Source: Novosphingobium profundi (GTDB taxonomy: Bacteria > Pseudomonadota > Alphaproteobacteria > Sphingomonadales > Sphingomonadaceae). From it: a stretch of DNA of 64,000 nucleotides. This document shows, one piece after another, positions 1 through 8,445 of this stretch (position 1 is its first letter; every line of letters starts with the position of its first letter). The translations under genes and the position numbers were made by a program. Below the pieces are notes generated by a model. The model had not been told where the DNA came from. It searched no databases and was given only the letters and a program-made list of their open reading frames with translations. The DNA lies in NCBI RefSeq assembly GCF_020524485.1, contig NZ_JAIVLF010000001.1, forward strand, positions 868,001 through 932,000. Direction: 5' to 3'.

Positions 1-83
1 GCGTCGAGCGCGGAATCCGCCGTGATGGTGAGGCGCGCAATCGCGAGGCGTTCCACTTGCGGACGGAGAGCCTTGCCGGTCAT
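1..83 (-). CDS. Partial eCIS gene, possibly tape-measure-like
   Basis: Only the first 27 codons lie in the window; the reading frame begins MTGKALRPQVERLAIARLTI and runs off the left edge. The start codon overlaps the stop of the AAA+ ATPase gene in an ATGA arrangement, so it is the next gene of the injection-system operon and is probably translationally coupled. The N-terminus, with an Arg/Leu-rich strand followed by a short alanine/serine segment, resembles the beginning of Afp14/CIS tape-measure-type proteins, which often follow the ATPase in eCIS loci. That identification is an inference from position and a very short stretch. The presence of a real gene start is much better supported than the function. 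Confidence 0.45.
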   Translation of the reverse strand, partial: MTGKALRPQVERLAIARLTITADSALD

Positions 84-2014
84 GCTCGCGCTCCCTCCCA
101 GGCCAGGGTCGGGGCGGGGAGGTCCTGCTTGCGGAATTCCTCGGCAACTTCGGCTGCGATGATCTCGCGGTCTATCGGCCCGGCGCGTTCGGCGGCATGG
201 AAAGCGGCCGAAAGCGCGATGTTGCGGATGCCGCCTCCGGTCAGCTGCAGACGGGCCAGGGCCTCCCAGTCGCTTTCCCCGAGCAGGGCGAGCGGGGCGG
301 TCTCGGGGAAAGCGCGTTGCCACAGGCGCAGGCGCTCGGCCTGCGAGGGCATGGGGAAGGTCACGCAGAAGCGGAAGCGGCGGGTGAAGGCCTCGTCGAT
401 GGCGTGGCGCAGGTTGGTGGTGACGATGGTGAAGCCCCGGAAGTTCTCCATGCGCTGGAGCAGGTCCCCGACCTCGGCGTTGACGTGGCGGTCGGTGGCG
501 TTGCCCACGCTGCCGCGCGCCCCCCAGATCGCGTCGCCCTCGTTCCACACCATCACCGCCCCGCTGCGCTCGGCAAGCCGGAAGGCGGCGGCGACGTTCT
601 TGGAGGTGTCGCCGATGTACTTGCTGATAAGCTGGCTGAGATCAATGAACAGGACGCGCAGATCGAGCGCGGAGGCCAGCACTTCGGCAGCCATGGACTT
701 GCCCGTGCCCGAGGGGCCCGACAGAAGCGCGCTTATCCCGCGCCCGCGTCCGCCCATGCGCGCGGCAAAGCCCCATTCGTCCAGTACCAGGCGGGCGTGC
801 CGCACATGCCCCTCGATCCGGCGCAGACGCTGCTCGAGCGGCTCGGGAAGGACGATGTCGGACCAGGTGTAGGCTGGCTCCACCAGTTCGACGCCGGGCA
901 CGCTCTCGGGGCCGACCAGGCGCGCGGCGCGGTGCCACAGGTGGCGGGCCGCCTCGGGCCCATCGCGCGCGGTGTCGAGGGCGGGGGGCAGCTCGCGGCA
1001 CAGCGCCTCGATCTCACTGCGGCGCAGCGCGAACTGGTGCGCGATGGCGTCAAGGCCGGGGCCGAGGCGGGCGCTGCGCTGGGGCCCCAGTGCGGCCTGC
1101 CATCCGGCGAGGTCGCCAGGACCTGTGTCGTTCCCGCGATAGGGCAGGCTGAGCCCGCGACGCGGGGCAAGAGCGGTAGTCGCTCCGACAAGGACGACAT
1201 GGCCCAGGACCCTGTCGGCGAAGTCGGCGATGCGCGTGTCAGGGACACCCGGCTCGACAAGGATGAGGAGCACCTGCGCATCGAGGGCGGCCTCGCGGCT
1301 CCAGGCCCGGGCCAGCTGCGCGCGCCGGTCGGGCTCGGCCGGTATGTCCCCGGCGAGAATGCGTGCCGCACCAAGCCCCAGCCGGGCGAGTCGGGCGGCA
1401 ATGTCCCCGCACTCCGCATCGCCTGCCGGGACCAGCGGAGAGAGCCCCGCAGCGTCGCGTTGTGTAAGCGCGCGGGCAAGGTGCGCGCACGCGCCCTCGT
1501 CGGCCTGCGTCGCGTCGCCGTGCAGGGGGAGCATGTGGGCTGCGACCAGTGGGTCTACAGAGGGAAGATCGCAGAGCCGTTCGCCGAGCGCCGGGGCAAG
1601 ACGCACATGGGCCTCGACCGGAAGGACGCCGCCCTCGATTTCGAGACATCCGGTCCGGCTCAAGGGCCCCGATGCAGCGAGCAGGCGCGGATCGGCCTCG
1701 CACACCGCCTCGCGCAGCAGCCAGGTGGGTACGCCGCGCGCTTCGCTGTGGGGCGAGTGGCGGCGCACCGCGTAGGCGACCCGGGCTGAGTGCCCTGCGG
1801 CAAAGAGCAGGACGAGGGCCTGCGTTTCCGTGCGCGAGAGGGCAAAGGTATCGGCCAGCGCGGCCAGCGTGGGCGCGCGGGCCAGACGCTCGAAGGCGGT
1901 GTCCATGCCTGCATGCCCTCCACCACCTTCGACGCGTTCGAGGGCGGCGAGCGACCAGCTTTCGGCCAGCTCCTGGAACGCGTCCAGATCGAATATGGGC
2001 GGTGCGACGTTCAT
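80..2014 (-). CDS. eCIS AAA+ ATPase (Afp15/Pvc15-like)
   Basis: A 644-residue AAA+ ATPase. The N-terminal ~380 residues are an alanine/leucine-rich helical region of the kind found in eCIS ATPases. The C-terminal ATPase core has a Walker A (GPSGTGKSMAAEVLA), a Walker B-like segment reading VMVWNEGDAIWG, a sensor segment (TIVTTN) and an arginine finger region (AFTRRFRF). The Walker B has Asn-Glu where most family members have Asp-Glu. In Afp/PVC systems the Afp15-type ATPase is needed for particle assembly. The ATG at 2014 was chosen because it overlaps the stop of the cap gene by four bases (ATGA); the frame is open further upstream but there overlaps the cap gene. Confidence 0.85.
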   Translation of the reverse strand: MNVAPPIFDLDAFQELAESWSLAALERVEGGGGHAGMDTAFERLARAPTLAALADTFALSRTETQALVLLFAAGHSARVAYAVRRHSPHSEARGVPTWLLREAVCEADPRLLAASGPLSRTGCLEIEGGVLPVEAHVRLAPALGERLCDLPSVDPLVAAHMLPLHGDATQADEGACAHLARALTQRDAAGLSPLVPAGDAECGDIAARLARLGLGAARILAGDIPAEPDRRAQLARAWSREAALDAQVLLILVEPGVPDTRIADFADRVLGHVVLVGATTALAPRRGLSLPYRGNDTGPGDLAGWQAALGPQRSARLGPGLDAIAHQFALRRSEIEALCRELPPALDTARDGPEAARHLWHRAARLVGPESVPGVELVEPAYTWSDIVLPEPLEQRLRRIEGHVRHARLVLDEWGFAARMGGRGRGISALLSGPSGTGKSMAAEVLASALDLRVLFIDLSQLISKYIGDTSKNVAAAFRLAERSGAVMVWNEGDAIWGARGSVGNATDRHVNAEVGDLLQRMENFRGFTIVTTNLRHAIDEAFTRRFRFCVTFPMPSQAERLRLWQRAFPETAPLALLGESDWEALARLQLTGGGIRNIALSAAFHAAERAGPIDREIIAAEVAEEFRKQDLPAPTLAWEGARA

Positions 2015-2757
2015 GTCTCGCCCTGCGGCGCGCGCGAGAGGATGACGTCGGGCGCGAAGGGGCTGCCGGTCCCGCTCGGTTCGGGGCGCCCGGAGATGCG
2101 CACCGTCTCGACCGCGAGGGGCGGCGGGTAGGCCTCCTCGATCTCGAGGAAGACGGTGGTGACCTGGTAGAGCGCGCAAGGGCGGATGGGAGACTGGAAG
2201 GCGGACCACAGCTTGGTGGAGGTGTCGATATCGACGGGAAGCTGGGAGACGGTGATCGTCTCGGGCTGGTGGTCGGGATCGGCCAGTTGGGCCGATGGCA
2301 GGCGGTCGAGCAGCTTTTCGGCCGGGTTGGGCGCGGCGATGCGGCCCAGCATCTGGGTGATCATCGGGCGCGGGATGATCGCGTTGCGGTGGAGCGCGGA
2401 CATCGCGATGCCAAGCAGGGCCTCGCGTTCGAGGTCCGCGCCGTGGGCGGCCAGCAGGTATTGCAGGTCGAGCACCAGGGGATCGCGCCGGATGCGCTGC
2501 CCGGCCGAGTTCATCACCGGCTCGTGCATGTTGCGCCAGGCGCCGTTGGGTCCGGCATGGTGCATGAAGAGGGTGAGGCTGGGGCTTTCCGCAGCCTGCT
2601 GCGGCTGGCCGTTCCCGGGGGCGGACTGGGCCGGGCGGGGCGGCGGGGTTACCAGAACCGGGGGCGTAGGCAGGCCCTGGTAGGCCGCCGCGAGGCGGTC
2701 CTCGATGATCGTCTTGAGGAGGTAGGTGGTTGCGGGAATGGCCAGCTGCGCGCTCAT
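2011..2757 (-). CDS. DUF4255 / Pvc16-like sheath terminator (cap)
   Basis: A 248-residue protein whose N-terminal half matches the Pvc16_N (DUF4255) pattern: an opening helix (AIPATTYLLKTIIEDRL), a segment with LTLFMHHAGPNGAWRN, then RDPLVLDLQYLLAAHG and LLGIAMSALHRNAIIPRPMI. In Afp and PVC particles this family caps the distal end of tube and sheath and fixes particle length. The C-terminal part continues the fold with the motif LWSAFQSPIRPCALYQVTTV. A proline/glutamine-rich insertion lies near residues 30-55. It overlaps the genes on both sides by four bases, showing a tightly coupled operon. The family call is strong; its role in this particle is inferred from characterised relatives. Confidence 0.88.
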   Translation of the reverse strand: MSAQLAIPATTYLLKTIIEDRLAAAYQGLPTPPVLVTPPPRPAQSAPGNGQPQQAAESPSLTLFMHHAGPNGAWRNMHEPVMNSAGQRIRRDPLVLDLQYLLAAHGADLEREALLGIAMSALHRNAIIPRPMITQMLGRIAAPNPAEKLLDRLPSAQLADPDHQPETITVSQLPVDIDTSTKLWSAFQSPIRPCALYQVTTVFLEIEEAYPPPLAVETVRISGRPEPSGTGSPFAPDVILSRAPQGET

Positions 2758-3590
2758 GATCTGTCCCCTCCAAGGCGCGCGAGGTAAGCATCGAGCGCGA
2801 CGACAGGCGAGGGCGAAGCGGCGGGGGCGGGGCTGGGAGGTGCGGGCGGTGGAGGGCGGTTTAGCGAGATGGCGATCTCGCCGATCTCGATTACCAGCGG
2901 GCGAGGGGACATGGACTTGGAACCCGCCTCGTCCGTTGGCGTAGACGCAGGCCGGGGGCTGTCCGGTACCGGAGCCGGACGGGCTTCGACATGGCGGGCA
3001 AGGTCGGCGCGCAGCTCGTCGATCTCCTCGACAAGGCGGCGGGGCGGGGCGTCGTCCTCCGCCTGCTCTGGCTCGGGAGGAGAGGAAGGTGACGCTATCG
3101 GCTCGGTCTGGGCCGTGAATGGCTGCGTTAACTCGTCGCGGCTGCGCGCGGGGGGCTCGGCAGGTGCAGGCGCAGCTGACGGCGCGGCCGTCGTCCGGGC
3201 GGATTGCGGGACTTGCTCGGGCGCAGGTGAGGAAACCGCGTGCTCCCGGGGCGAGGGTGCAGGCGGGGCAGGTTCGGCGCGCTGGAGGGAGCCACGTACA
3301 TCGTCTGGCGGAAATCCGGGCGCGGTTGGCGATGAGGCAGGGGGCTGCGATACCGCGGGCGAAGGGGCTGACGAGGCCGAGTCTTCGTGCGGGGGCGGAT
3401 CTTCGGCCCGGATCAGGGAGGGGGCAGGCGTGGACGCGGCCGGGGCCTCGGGCTCGGACACTTCGTCGAGCGACACTCCGAAAACCTGCGCGTCGTAAGT
3501 CCCGGGCTCGTAGCGCGCGCGGCGCCGGGGAACCGCCTCGCCCTCGCGTCCGGAGAGCATGCGTTCGAGGGAAGTCCAGTATCCGGCCAT
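2754..3590 (-). CDS. Proline-rich protein of the eCIS operon, unknown function
   Basis: A 278-residue protein in three parts. A short N-terminal region begins MAGYWTSLERMLSGREG and is rich in arginine and aromatics. A long central region (about residues 45-225) is low in complexity and dominated by Pro, Ala, Ser and Glu, so probably disordered. The ordered C-terminus contains PLVIEIGEIAISL followed by a proline linker and DAYLARLGGDRS. No family was recognised. It lies between the gp26-like and cap genes, ends in an ATGA overlap with the cap gene and starts 8 bp after the gp26-like stop, so it is certainly part of the operon. A structural linker or assembly factor is plausible, but the sequence does not show it. 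Confidence 0.7.
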   Translation of the reverse strand: MAGYWTSLERMLSGREGEAVPRRRARYEPGTYDAQVFGVSLDEVSEPEAPAASTPAPSLIRAEDPPPHEDSASSAPSPAVSQPPASSPTAPGFPPDDVRGSLQRAEPAPPAPSPREHAVSSPAPEQVPQSARTTAAPSAAPAPAEPPARSRDELTQPFTAQTEPIASPSSPPEPEQAEDDAPPRRLVEEIDELRADLARHVEARPAPVPDSPRPASTPTDEAGSKSMSPRPLVIEIGEIAISLNRPPPPAPPSPAPAASPSPVVALDAYLARLGGDRS

Positions 3591-3598
3591 GGTGCGCC

Positions 3599-4330
3599 TC
3601 AGACTGCCAAAGCGCGCGAGGGCACGCTGTCCTGCCCGATCAGCGCGAGGTAGCGCCGCCGCCGGGCGGGCGGGATGGCCAGGATGGCGTCTTCCGACCA
3701 GCCGTAGGCGCGCGCGAGGAGGTGGACGTCGCGCAAGAGCCGGTTGGCGAGCCGGTCCATCTCGCGCGCGACGAAGGAGGCAAGGTCGACAGAGGCGCTG
3801 AACAGGGTCTGGCAGGCGCTGCAGGTCAGCTCGACCACCGGGGTTGCCAGCGGGTCGGCGGCGTCGAGTTCGCGTCCCAGCGCCTCGACCACGGCCTCGG
3901 GTACGGGCGCGCCGTGGTCATCAAGGCGGCAGGTCTCGGCAAGCGCAGGACCCAGATCGGTTCCCAGGGGCAACGCCGCCAGGTCGCTCATGCGCGGGAG
4001 ACGGAAGCGCCAGCGTTCTCCGCGCGTCTCTATGCCCACTTCCCGGTCGCTCGCGGGCGGGGCGCTTTCCAGCATGGCGCCGAGCGGGAGCGCAAATTCG
4101 CACAGTTCGGCGCAGGCTGGACAGGCGGCCTGGGCATCCATGCCGCCCCCGCCCAATTCGGCCTGGAGCCGGACATAGCGCAAGTTGCGCCCACCCGGCG
4201 TGTCGTGGACGGCGTCCTGCATGTCCGCGTCCAGTCCGAGCAGCCGGTCGAGCCGCCGGAAGGCCGGGGCGCTTTCGTCGCAGTCCCAGCGCTGGAGGAA
4301 TTCGAGATGGTTGACCGGGCCCATGGGCAT
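3599..4330 (-). CDS. T4 gp26-like baseplate protein with zinc-ribbon cysteines
   Basis: A 243-residue protein resembling the baseplate family related to T4 gp26/gp51 found in eCIS and phage-tail loci. Two Cys-x-x-Cys pairs are visible, ACPACAEL near residue 72 and TCSACQTL near residue 171, spaced as for a split zinc-binding site. The C-terminal third is helical, with AREMDRLANRLLRDVHLLARAYGWSED cut by a loop before PARRRRYLALIG; the tail (WSEDAILAIPPARRRRYL) is typical of the family. The start at 4330 lies 4 bp from the tube stop; an alternative ATG at 4324 would remove two residues. The baseplate assignment is a family inference supported by position between tube and cap genes. Confidence 0.7.
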   Translation of the reverse strand: MPMGPVNHLEFLQRWDCDESAPAFRRLDRLLGLDADMQDAVHDTPGGRNLRYVRLQAELGGGGMDAQAACPACAELCEFALPLGAMLESAPPASDREVGIETRGERWRFRLPRMSDLAALPLGTDLGPALAETCRLDDHGAPVPEAVVEALGRELDAADPLATPVVELTCSACQTLFSASVDLASFVAREMDRLANRLLRDVHLLARAYGWSEDAILAIPPARRRRYLALIGQDSVPSRALAV

Positions 4331-4334
4331 GCCG

Positions 4335-4856
4335 TCACGGCTCGACGAAGGAGGGTTCGCTCGGCTCGGTCACCGCGTAGTCGCGTTCCCAGCCCTCGTT
4401 CTCGAGCTTGAGCTTGGTGATCGCGACCGCGTTGGCGTTGGCGTCGAGATCGGGCAGGGCCTCGTACTCGGACACCCAGCAGCGGTAGAGGTTGTAGGCC
4501 ATCACCACCTGGCCTGCCTCGTTCAGCAGTTCGAGGATGATGTCCTTGCGAAAGTCGGCCAGCGAGACTTCGCCGCCGGGCATCGAGCCGAAGTTCCACA
4601 CCTTGTTGGCCCACTGTTCGAAGGCCTGGTCGTGGGTGACGCCCGCTTCCAGGGTGACCGGCTCGAACTCGGTCCGACCGGGCGACTTGAAGCTGGTCGA
4701 CGGGTCCCCGCCCGAGCGGTGCTTGATGACTTCGGACGCGCGCTTGAGCAGCGAGACCTTGGAGACGCCCGCGACGTAGCGCCCGTCCCATTTCACCCGG
4801 AACTTGAAGTTCTTGTACGGGTCCAGCCGGCGTGCGTTGACGGAGAATTGGGCCAT
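4335..4856 (-). CDS. eCIS inner tube protein (gp19/Afp1-like)
   Basis: A 173-residue tube protein of the T4 gp19 superfamily, which stacks as hexameric rings to form the rigid inner tube driven into the target on sheath contraction. Typical features are PYKNFKFRVKWDGRYVAGVS at the N-terminus, then LLKRASEVIKHRSGGDPST, the LEAGVTHDQAFEQWANKVWN helix and LLNEAGQVVMAYNLYRCWVS in the second half. The length is usual for Afp1/Pvc1 proteins. It begins 18 bp after the sheath stop. Only one tube gene and one sheath gene are visible here, unlike the multi-copy arrangement of the Afp and PVC loci, though further copies could lie off the left edge. Confidence 0.92.
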   Translation of the reverse strand: MAQFSVNARRLDPYKNFKFRVKWDGRYVAGVSKVSLLKRASEVIKHRSGGDPSTSFKSPGRTEFEPVTLEAGVTHDQAFEQWANKVWNFGSMPGGEVSLADFRKDIILELLNEAGQVVMAYNLYRCWVSEYEALPDLDANANAVAITKLKLENEGWERDYAVTEPSEPSFVEP

Positions 4857-4874
4857 GTTCCTGTCCTCTCCCGG

Positions 4875-6914
4875 TTAGGCCGACTGGCCGGTCTTCTGGC
4901 GCAGCGAGATGACGACGAATTCCGCCACCTTGAGCGGGGCGAAGCCGATCACGATGTTGACGATGCCTTGGTCCATGTCGGCCGGGCTGGTGGTGCTGGC
5001 ATCGCACTGGACGAAGAAGGCCTCACGCGGGGACACGCCTTGGAAGGCGCCCTGCCGGAACAGGCCCTGCATGAAGGAGGTGCAGGCCAGGCGCAGCTGG
5101 CCCCACAGTTCCTCGCCGTTGGGCTTGTGGACGGCCCAGCGCAGGCCTTCGGACAGGCTGCGCAGGATGTGGCTCGCGGTGCGGCGGACGGGGATGTACT
5201 TCCATTCGCTGGCCGCCGCGTTGGCGCCGTCGATGGTGCGCGCGCCGAAGTTGACGGTGCCGAAGACCGGGAACTTGCGGATGCAGTTGACCGCGATCGG
5301 GTTGAGCAGTCCCTGATCGGCATCGGAGAGCTCGACCGAGGGGCCATAGGCCCCGCTGATCACCGCGCTGGTTCCCGCAGGCGCGGTCCATACGCCCAGC
5401 TCCCCGTCGGTGCGCGCGAAGAGGCCGGCAATGGCGCCCGAAGGCGGGTGCGAAAGAATTGACCCGGGAGCCAGCGGATCGTCCACCCGGATATTCGGGA
5501 AGAAGGCGGCCGAATGGGTCGACTGGAAGCTGAAACCCAGCGACTTCCACGCCTCGGCAGACCCCGTGTCGAAGGCGCTTGGCGGGGGATCCACAATCAG
5601 GAAGGCATGGTGGCGCTGGCACAGCAGCGCGGCATCGGCATAGATCGAGCCGGCATTGCCGTGGTGCGCGGCGCGCGGATCGGCGGCGCTGGGGCGGGCA
5701 AGATCGGGCAGGCACAGGAGGTTGAAGAAGGGATCGCGCTCGAGAAGCCCGGTCACTGCGGACTTGAAGACGGGCCCGTCGGGCTGGCCGGTGTCATCGC
5801 CATCGGCACCGGCGGCCACTTGCGCGGTGATGATCTGGCCCGAGGAATCGTTGCGCCGTCCAAGCCGGTAACGCGAGGCGTTCTGGCTCGCCCCGGCCGC
5901 CTTGATGTAATCGTCGAAGAAGGTGTTTCCGCCGGGAGGAGCGGCAAGCGTGATCTTGGCTTCGGCGATGCGGCTGGTCGCCGTGCCATCGCCCTGCGAG
6001 GTGGTGAGATGGAGCGCGCCGCCCGCTTCGACGAGCCGGATTTCGATCTCGTGCCCCTGCATCTTGGCGGCCGCGTTGTCGCGCACGGCTTGATTGATCG
6101 CGGCGGCAAGCCGGTTTGCCATTTCCAGCTTGCTCGCGGGCCGCGGATCGCCTGCGTTCGCGACAGTGACATCAAGGTTGGTGACGGAATCGCCCGCCGC
6201 ATCTCCCGATCCCGCCGCGTTGGGGACCGCGATCGAAATGCGGATGCGCGAGTTGGCGGCGAAGCTGGCCGCGCCCGGCAAGGCCTTGGTCTGGTAGACC
6301 GAGCCGGTGGTGGTGGGGGCCGGACCGTCCATGCTCTCGACGCTCAGCTTGACGAGCTTGGAGCCGGTCGCGGTGTCGTTGACGACATGGGCGGCAAAGC
6401 GCGAGGCGGTCGAGGATGTCGAGAGGTTGCCGAAAAACTCGGAGGTTCCACGCGCGGTGTCGACAAGGGTCAGGTTGAAGAGCTTGCGCTGCGCCGCTGT
6501 CGCGCCGCCGAGCGGAGCTGCGTCGATCCCGAAATCGTCGATGGTGACGAGGATATCGCCTCCCGCGGCCCCCGAACCGAGCGCTTCGAGCGTGATGGCC
6601 GCGGTGTTGGTGCCATCCTGTTCGATCTGGCTGCGGGCCTTGACCGAGCCCTTGACGGGCACGCGCATGACGAAAGCCTCGCCCCCGCCGTTGCCGAAGA
6701 AGTGCATGACCGAATAGGACAGGCTGCTGGTGGCCGCGAGGCCGCCGAACTGACGTTCGAAGTCTCCGAAGTTGCGTATGCGCACAGGTCTTAGATCGAT
6801 GCCGCTGCGGGTCGGGCCGACAAAAAGCGCCACCGAAGTCGGCGCGCCGCTGATCGTGCGGACACCGCTGGGCAATTCGCGTGTGTAGACACCTGGATAA
6901 GTGGGTTGAAGCAT
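4875..6914 (-). CDS. eCIS contractile sheath protein
   Basis: A 679-residue contractile sheath subunit. The N-terminus TYPGVYTRELPSGVRTISGA is the hallmark of phage and eCIS sheaths, and the C-terminus has RLACTSFMQGLFRQGAFQG and the handle strand APLKVAEFVVISLRQKTG. Between roughly residues 110 and 380 lies a large insertion rich in Ser/Thr/Ala, likely the surface-exposed domain that varies between particles. The ATG at 6914 was preferred over the longer open frame because family members begin MxxPTYPGVY and a purine-rich GGGAGAT precedes it. This is the first gene of the minus-strand operon, so the promoter should lie just upstream in the AT-rich segment. Confidence 0.92.
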   Translation of the reverse strand: MLQPTYPGVYTRELPSGVRTISGAPTSVALFVGPTRSGIDLRPVRIRNFGDFERQFGGLAATSSLSYSVMHFFGNGGGEAFVMRVPVKGSVKARSQIEQDGTNTAAITLEALGSGAAGGDILVTIDDFGIDAAPLGGATAAQRKLFNLTLVDTARGTSEFFGNLSTSSTASRFAAHVVNDTATGSKLVKLSVESMDGPAPTTTGSVYQTKALPGAASFAANSRIRISIAVPNAAGSGDAAGDSVTNLDVTVANAGDPRPASKLEMANRLAAAINQAVRDNAAAKMQGHEIEIRLVEAGGALHLTTSQGDGTATSRIAEAKITLAAPPGGNTFFDDYIKAAGASQNASRYRLGRRNDSSGQIITAQVAAGADGDDTGQPDGPVFKSAVTGLLERDPFFNLLCLPDLARPSAADPRAAHHGNAGSIYADAALLCQRHHAFLIVDPPPSAFDTGSAEAWKSLGFSFQSTHSAAFFPNIRVDDPLAPGSILSHPPSGAIAGLFARTDGELGVWTAPAGTSAVISGAYGPSVELSDADQGLLNPIAVNCIRKFPVFGTVNFGARTIDGANAAASEWKYIPVRRTASHILRSLSEGLRWAVHKPNGEELWGQLRLACTSFMQGLFRQGAFQGVSPREAFFVQCDASTTSPADMDQGIVNIVIGFAPLKVAEFVVISLRQKTGQSA

Positions 6915-6962
6915 CGCAGATCTCCCGTCGTTTGGGACGCCGCCTTCAACCGGTAAACACAC

Positions 6963-7140
6963 AGGTACATGTGGCCGAATGGATCAAATGGCGCCGAATC
7001 TACTCATCGTTGTATTGGCGAATCATTGGATACATTCGTCCGAGTTCTTCAATAGTTGATCAAGTTACAAGGCTGGTTAGGTTAATTTATTTCGGAAATT
7101 GTTTGGTGATATTTATTAGGCATTTTCGCAATTTGCATGG
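6963..7140 (-). promoter_or_regulatory. AT-rich region upstream of the eCIS operon
   Basis: This stretch upstream of the sheath gene is clearly richer in A and T than the flanking genes and has no convincing gene. It holds the 8-bp palindrome TTGATCAA and several TATTTA/TAAATT-like elements, and is the only sizeable gap before the operon, so the promoter is expected here. I could not choose a definite -35/-10 pair. The low GC could also reflect silencing by a nucleoid protein or a transfer boundary. Confidence 0.4.
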
Positions 7141-7194
7141 TTAATTCGCTTTTGGGTTGGCGTTTGCCCCGCCAAAAGGTACCATCAGGCGTTG

Positions 7195-7278
7195 CATGTT
7201 TCTTTCGAGGTACCCGCTGGGTGGGGTTCGACTCCCCGAGAACATGGGGAACGGGTCGTCGACTACGGCGGCCCGTTC
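7195..7278. other. Structured intergenic element (tRNA T-arm-like)
   Basis: Several nested inverted repeats crowd this gap: CATGTT (7195-7200) with AACATG (7241-7246) encloses ACCC/GGGT (7212-7222) and a GGGG-TTCGACT-CCCC hairpin (7223-7237) that looks like a tRNA T-arm. A further stem, GAACGGG (7249-7255) with CCCGTTC (7272-7278), is followed on the plus strand by TTGTTT like a terminator. No CCA end or D-arm is present, so this is not an intact tRNA. A small RNA, an mRNA leader or a tRNA relic are all possible; the transcribed strand is unknown. Confidence 0.35.
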
Positions 7279-7319
7279 TTGTTTCCGGCATGTGCGCAAG
7301 GCCCCGTGAGGGCAGGGGC

Positions 7320-8267
7320 TCAATGTGTCCAGGAGAGACCGAGCGAGCCCACAATGTGGTGCCCATCGATGCCGCTGGCGACCTTGGTGTTGGGGATCCA
7401 CAGGTCCGCGCCAGCGCTCAGGGTCAGGCCGGGCAGGGTGTCGGGCGCGGGCTTGCCGGAAAACTGCACACCGGTCCGGAAATAGCCGAATGTATAGGTG
7501 CCGCCCTCGCGCCCGTCGTAATAGTGATCGGAGAGCCCCAGCATCAGCGGGACGGCGACATGGACGCTGGTCGCGCCGAGGTCGACGTCAAAGGACGGCG
7601 TGATCGAGGGCTGGAGGTAGAGTGCATCGCGGCGGTTGGGGCGGCTGCCCTCCTGGACCGAGCGCAATGAGGGGCTCAGCTTGAAGTTCTTGAGCGGCGG
7701 GGTGTCCCCCCACAGCTTCGTGTCGTCGTAGGTGACGATCAGCTCGAAGTCGTTGTACGAGGCAAAGGCGCCGCTGATTGACCCATAGCGGTAATAGGTC
7801 GCCGACACGCTCCAGTCCTCGGCCAGTTGAAAGGCGATCCCGGCATAGACATCGTCCTCGTAAAAGCGGTTGAAATCGTCCGGATCGACGCCTCCGGGCG
7901 TGGGTTCGATCTTGATGTTGTTCCAGGTGCCCACGTGGAAGCTGACGTCCGATACAGGGCCAGTGTCGAGTTCGGGGACCGCAACACTGAGCCGGGCCGA
8001 GGGCTGGACGCTGGCCTCGGCCGCGAAGACCAGTCCGCGCGAAATATAGCTGGTGACGAGCGTCGCGCCGAGGGTGAGGGTCAGCCGGTCGACCTTGGCG
8101 TCCGCGTCGGCGTCTTCAGTGCCTTCGGAGGCTTCAGGGTCCGCGGGCGCACCGCCTGCCGCAGGGCTCTCGCCCTGCACTGTCTTCTCTGCACTGTTTT
8201 CCTGCGCCTCGGCCGTGGTGGGGAATGCCGCGGCCAGTGTCAGCGCCGGAAGCAGGATCTGCCGCAT
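7320..8267 (-). CDS. Outer-membrane beta-barrel protein, TIGR02001-like
   Basis: A 315-residue secreted protein. It has a signal peptide (MRQILLPALTLAAAFPTTAEA, cleavage after the AEA), a short acidic and alanine-rich linker with repeated Asp/Glu, then alternating hydrophobic strands typical of an outer-membrane barrel. The barrel opens LTLGATLVTSYISRGL, resembling the TIGR02001 family of uncharacterised proteobacterial barrel proteins, and ends with LGLSWTH, an aromatic-rich terminal strand. Later segments such as YYRYGSISGAF and HYYDGREGGTYTFGYFRTG fit barrel strands. The ATG at 8267 was chosen because it starts the signal peptide; upstream codons give no credible protein. No substrate can be named. 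It stands alone with a hairpin-containing gap upstream. Confidence 0.65.
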   Translation of the reverse strand: MRQILLPALTLAAAFPTTAEAQENSAEKTVQGESPAAGGAPADPEASEGTEDADADAKVDRLTLTLGATLVTSYISRGLVFAAEASVQPSARLSVAVPELDTGPVSDVSFHVGTWNNIKIEPTPGGVDPDDFNRFYEDDVYAGIAFQLAEDWSVSATYYRYGSISGAFASYNDFELIVTYDDTKLWGDTPPLKNFKLSPSLRSVQEGSRPNRRDALYLQPSITPSFDVDLGATSVHVAVPLMLGLSDHYYDGREGGTYTFGYFRTGVQFSGKPAPDTLPGLTLSAGADLWIPNTKVASGIDGHHIVGSLGLSWTH

Positions 8268-8445
8268 TGCCACCTTCCGCCTTCCCGTTCGACCATTGTG
8301 TGCACAACACATCGGACGAGGCGCGCAGTTGTTCCGAGCCATTTTTGACGCAGGGGCCCTGCGCTGTGCCCATGGTTACACGCGCAGGGCAGAGAAGGCG
8401 AAACCGGCACGGCTCCCGGGCAGCGCAGGGCCGTGGCGACGGGGG

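Noticed and set aside
197..1789. Long plus-strand open frame opposite the AAA+ ATPase
   Set aside because: It is the antisense shadow of a well-supported gene, a common effect of high GC; its translation resembles no protein family.
7195..7246. Intact tRNA or tmRNA suggested by GGTTCGACTCC
   Set aside because: No D-arm, anticodon stem or CCA end. Kept only as a structured element.
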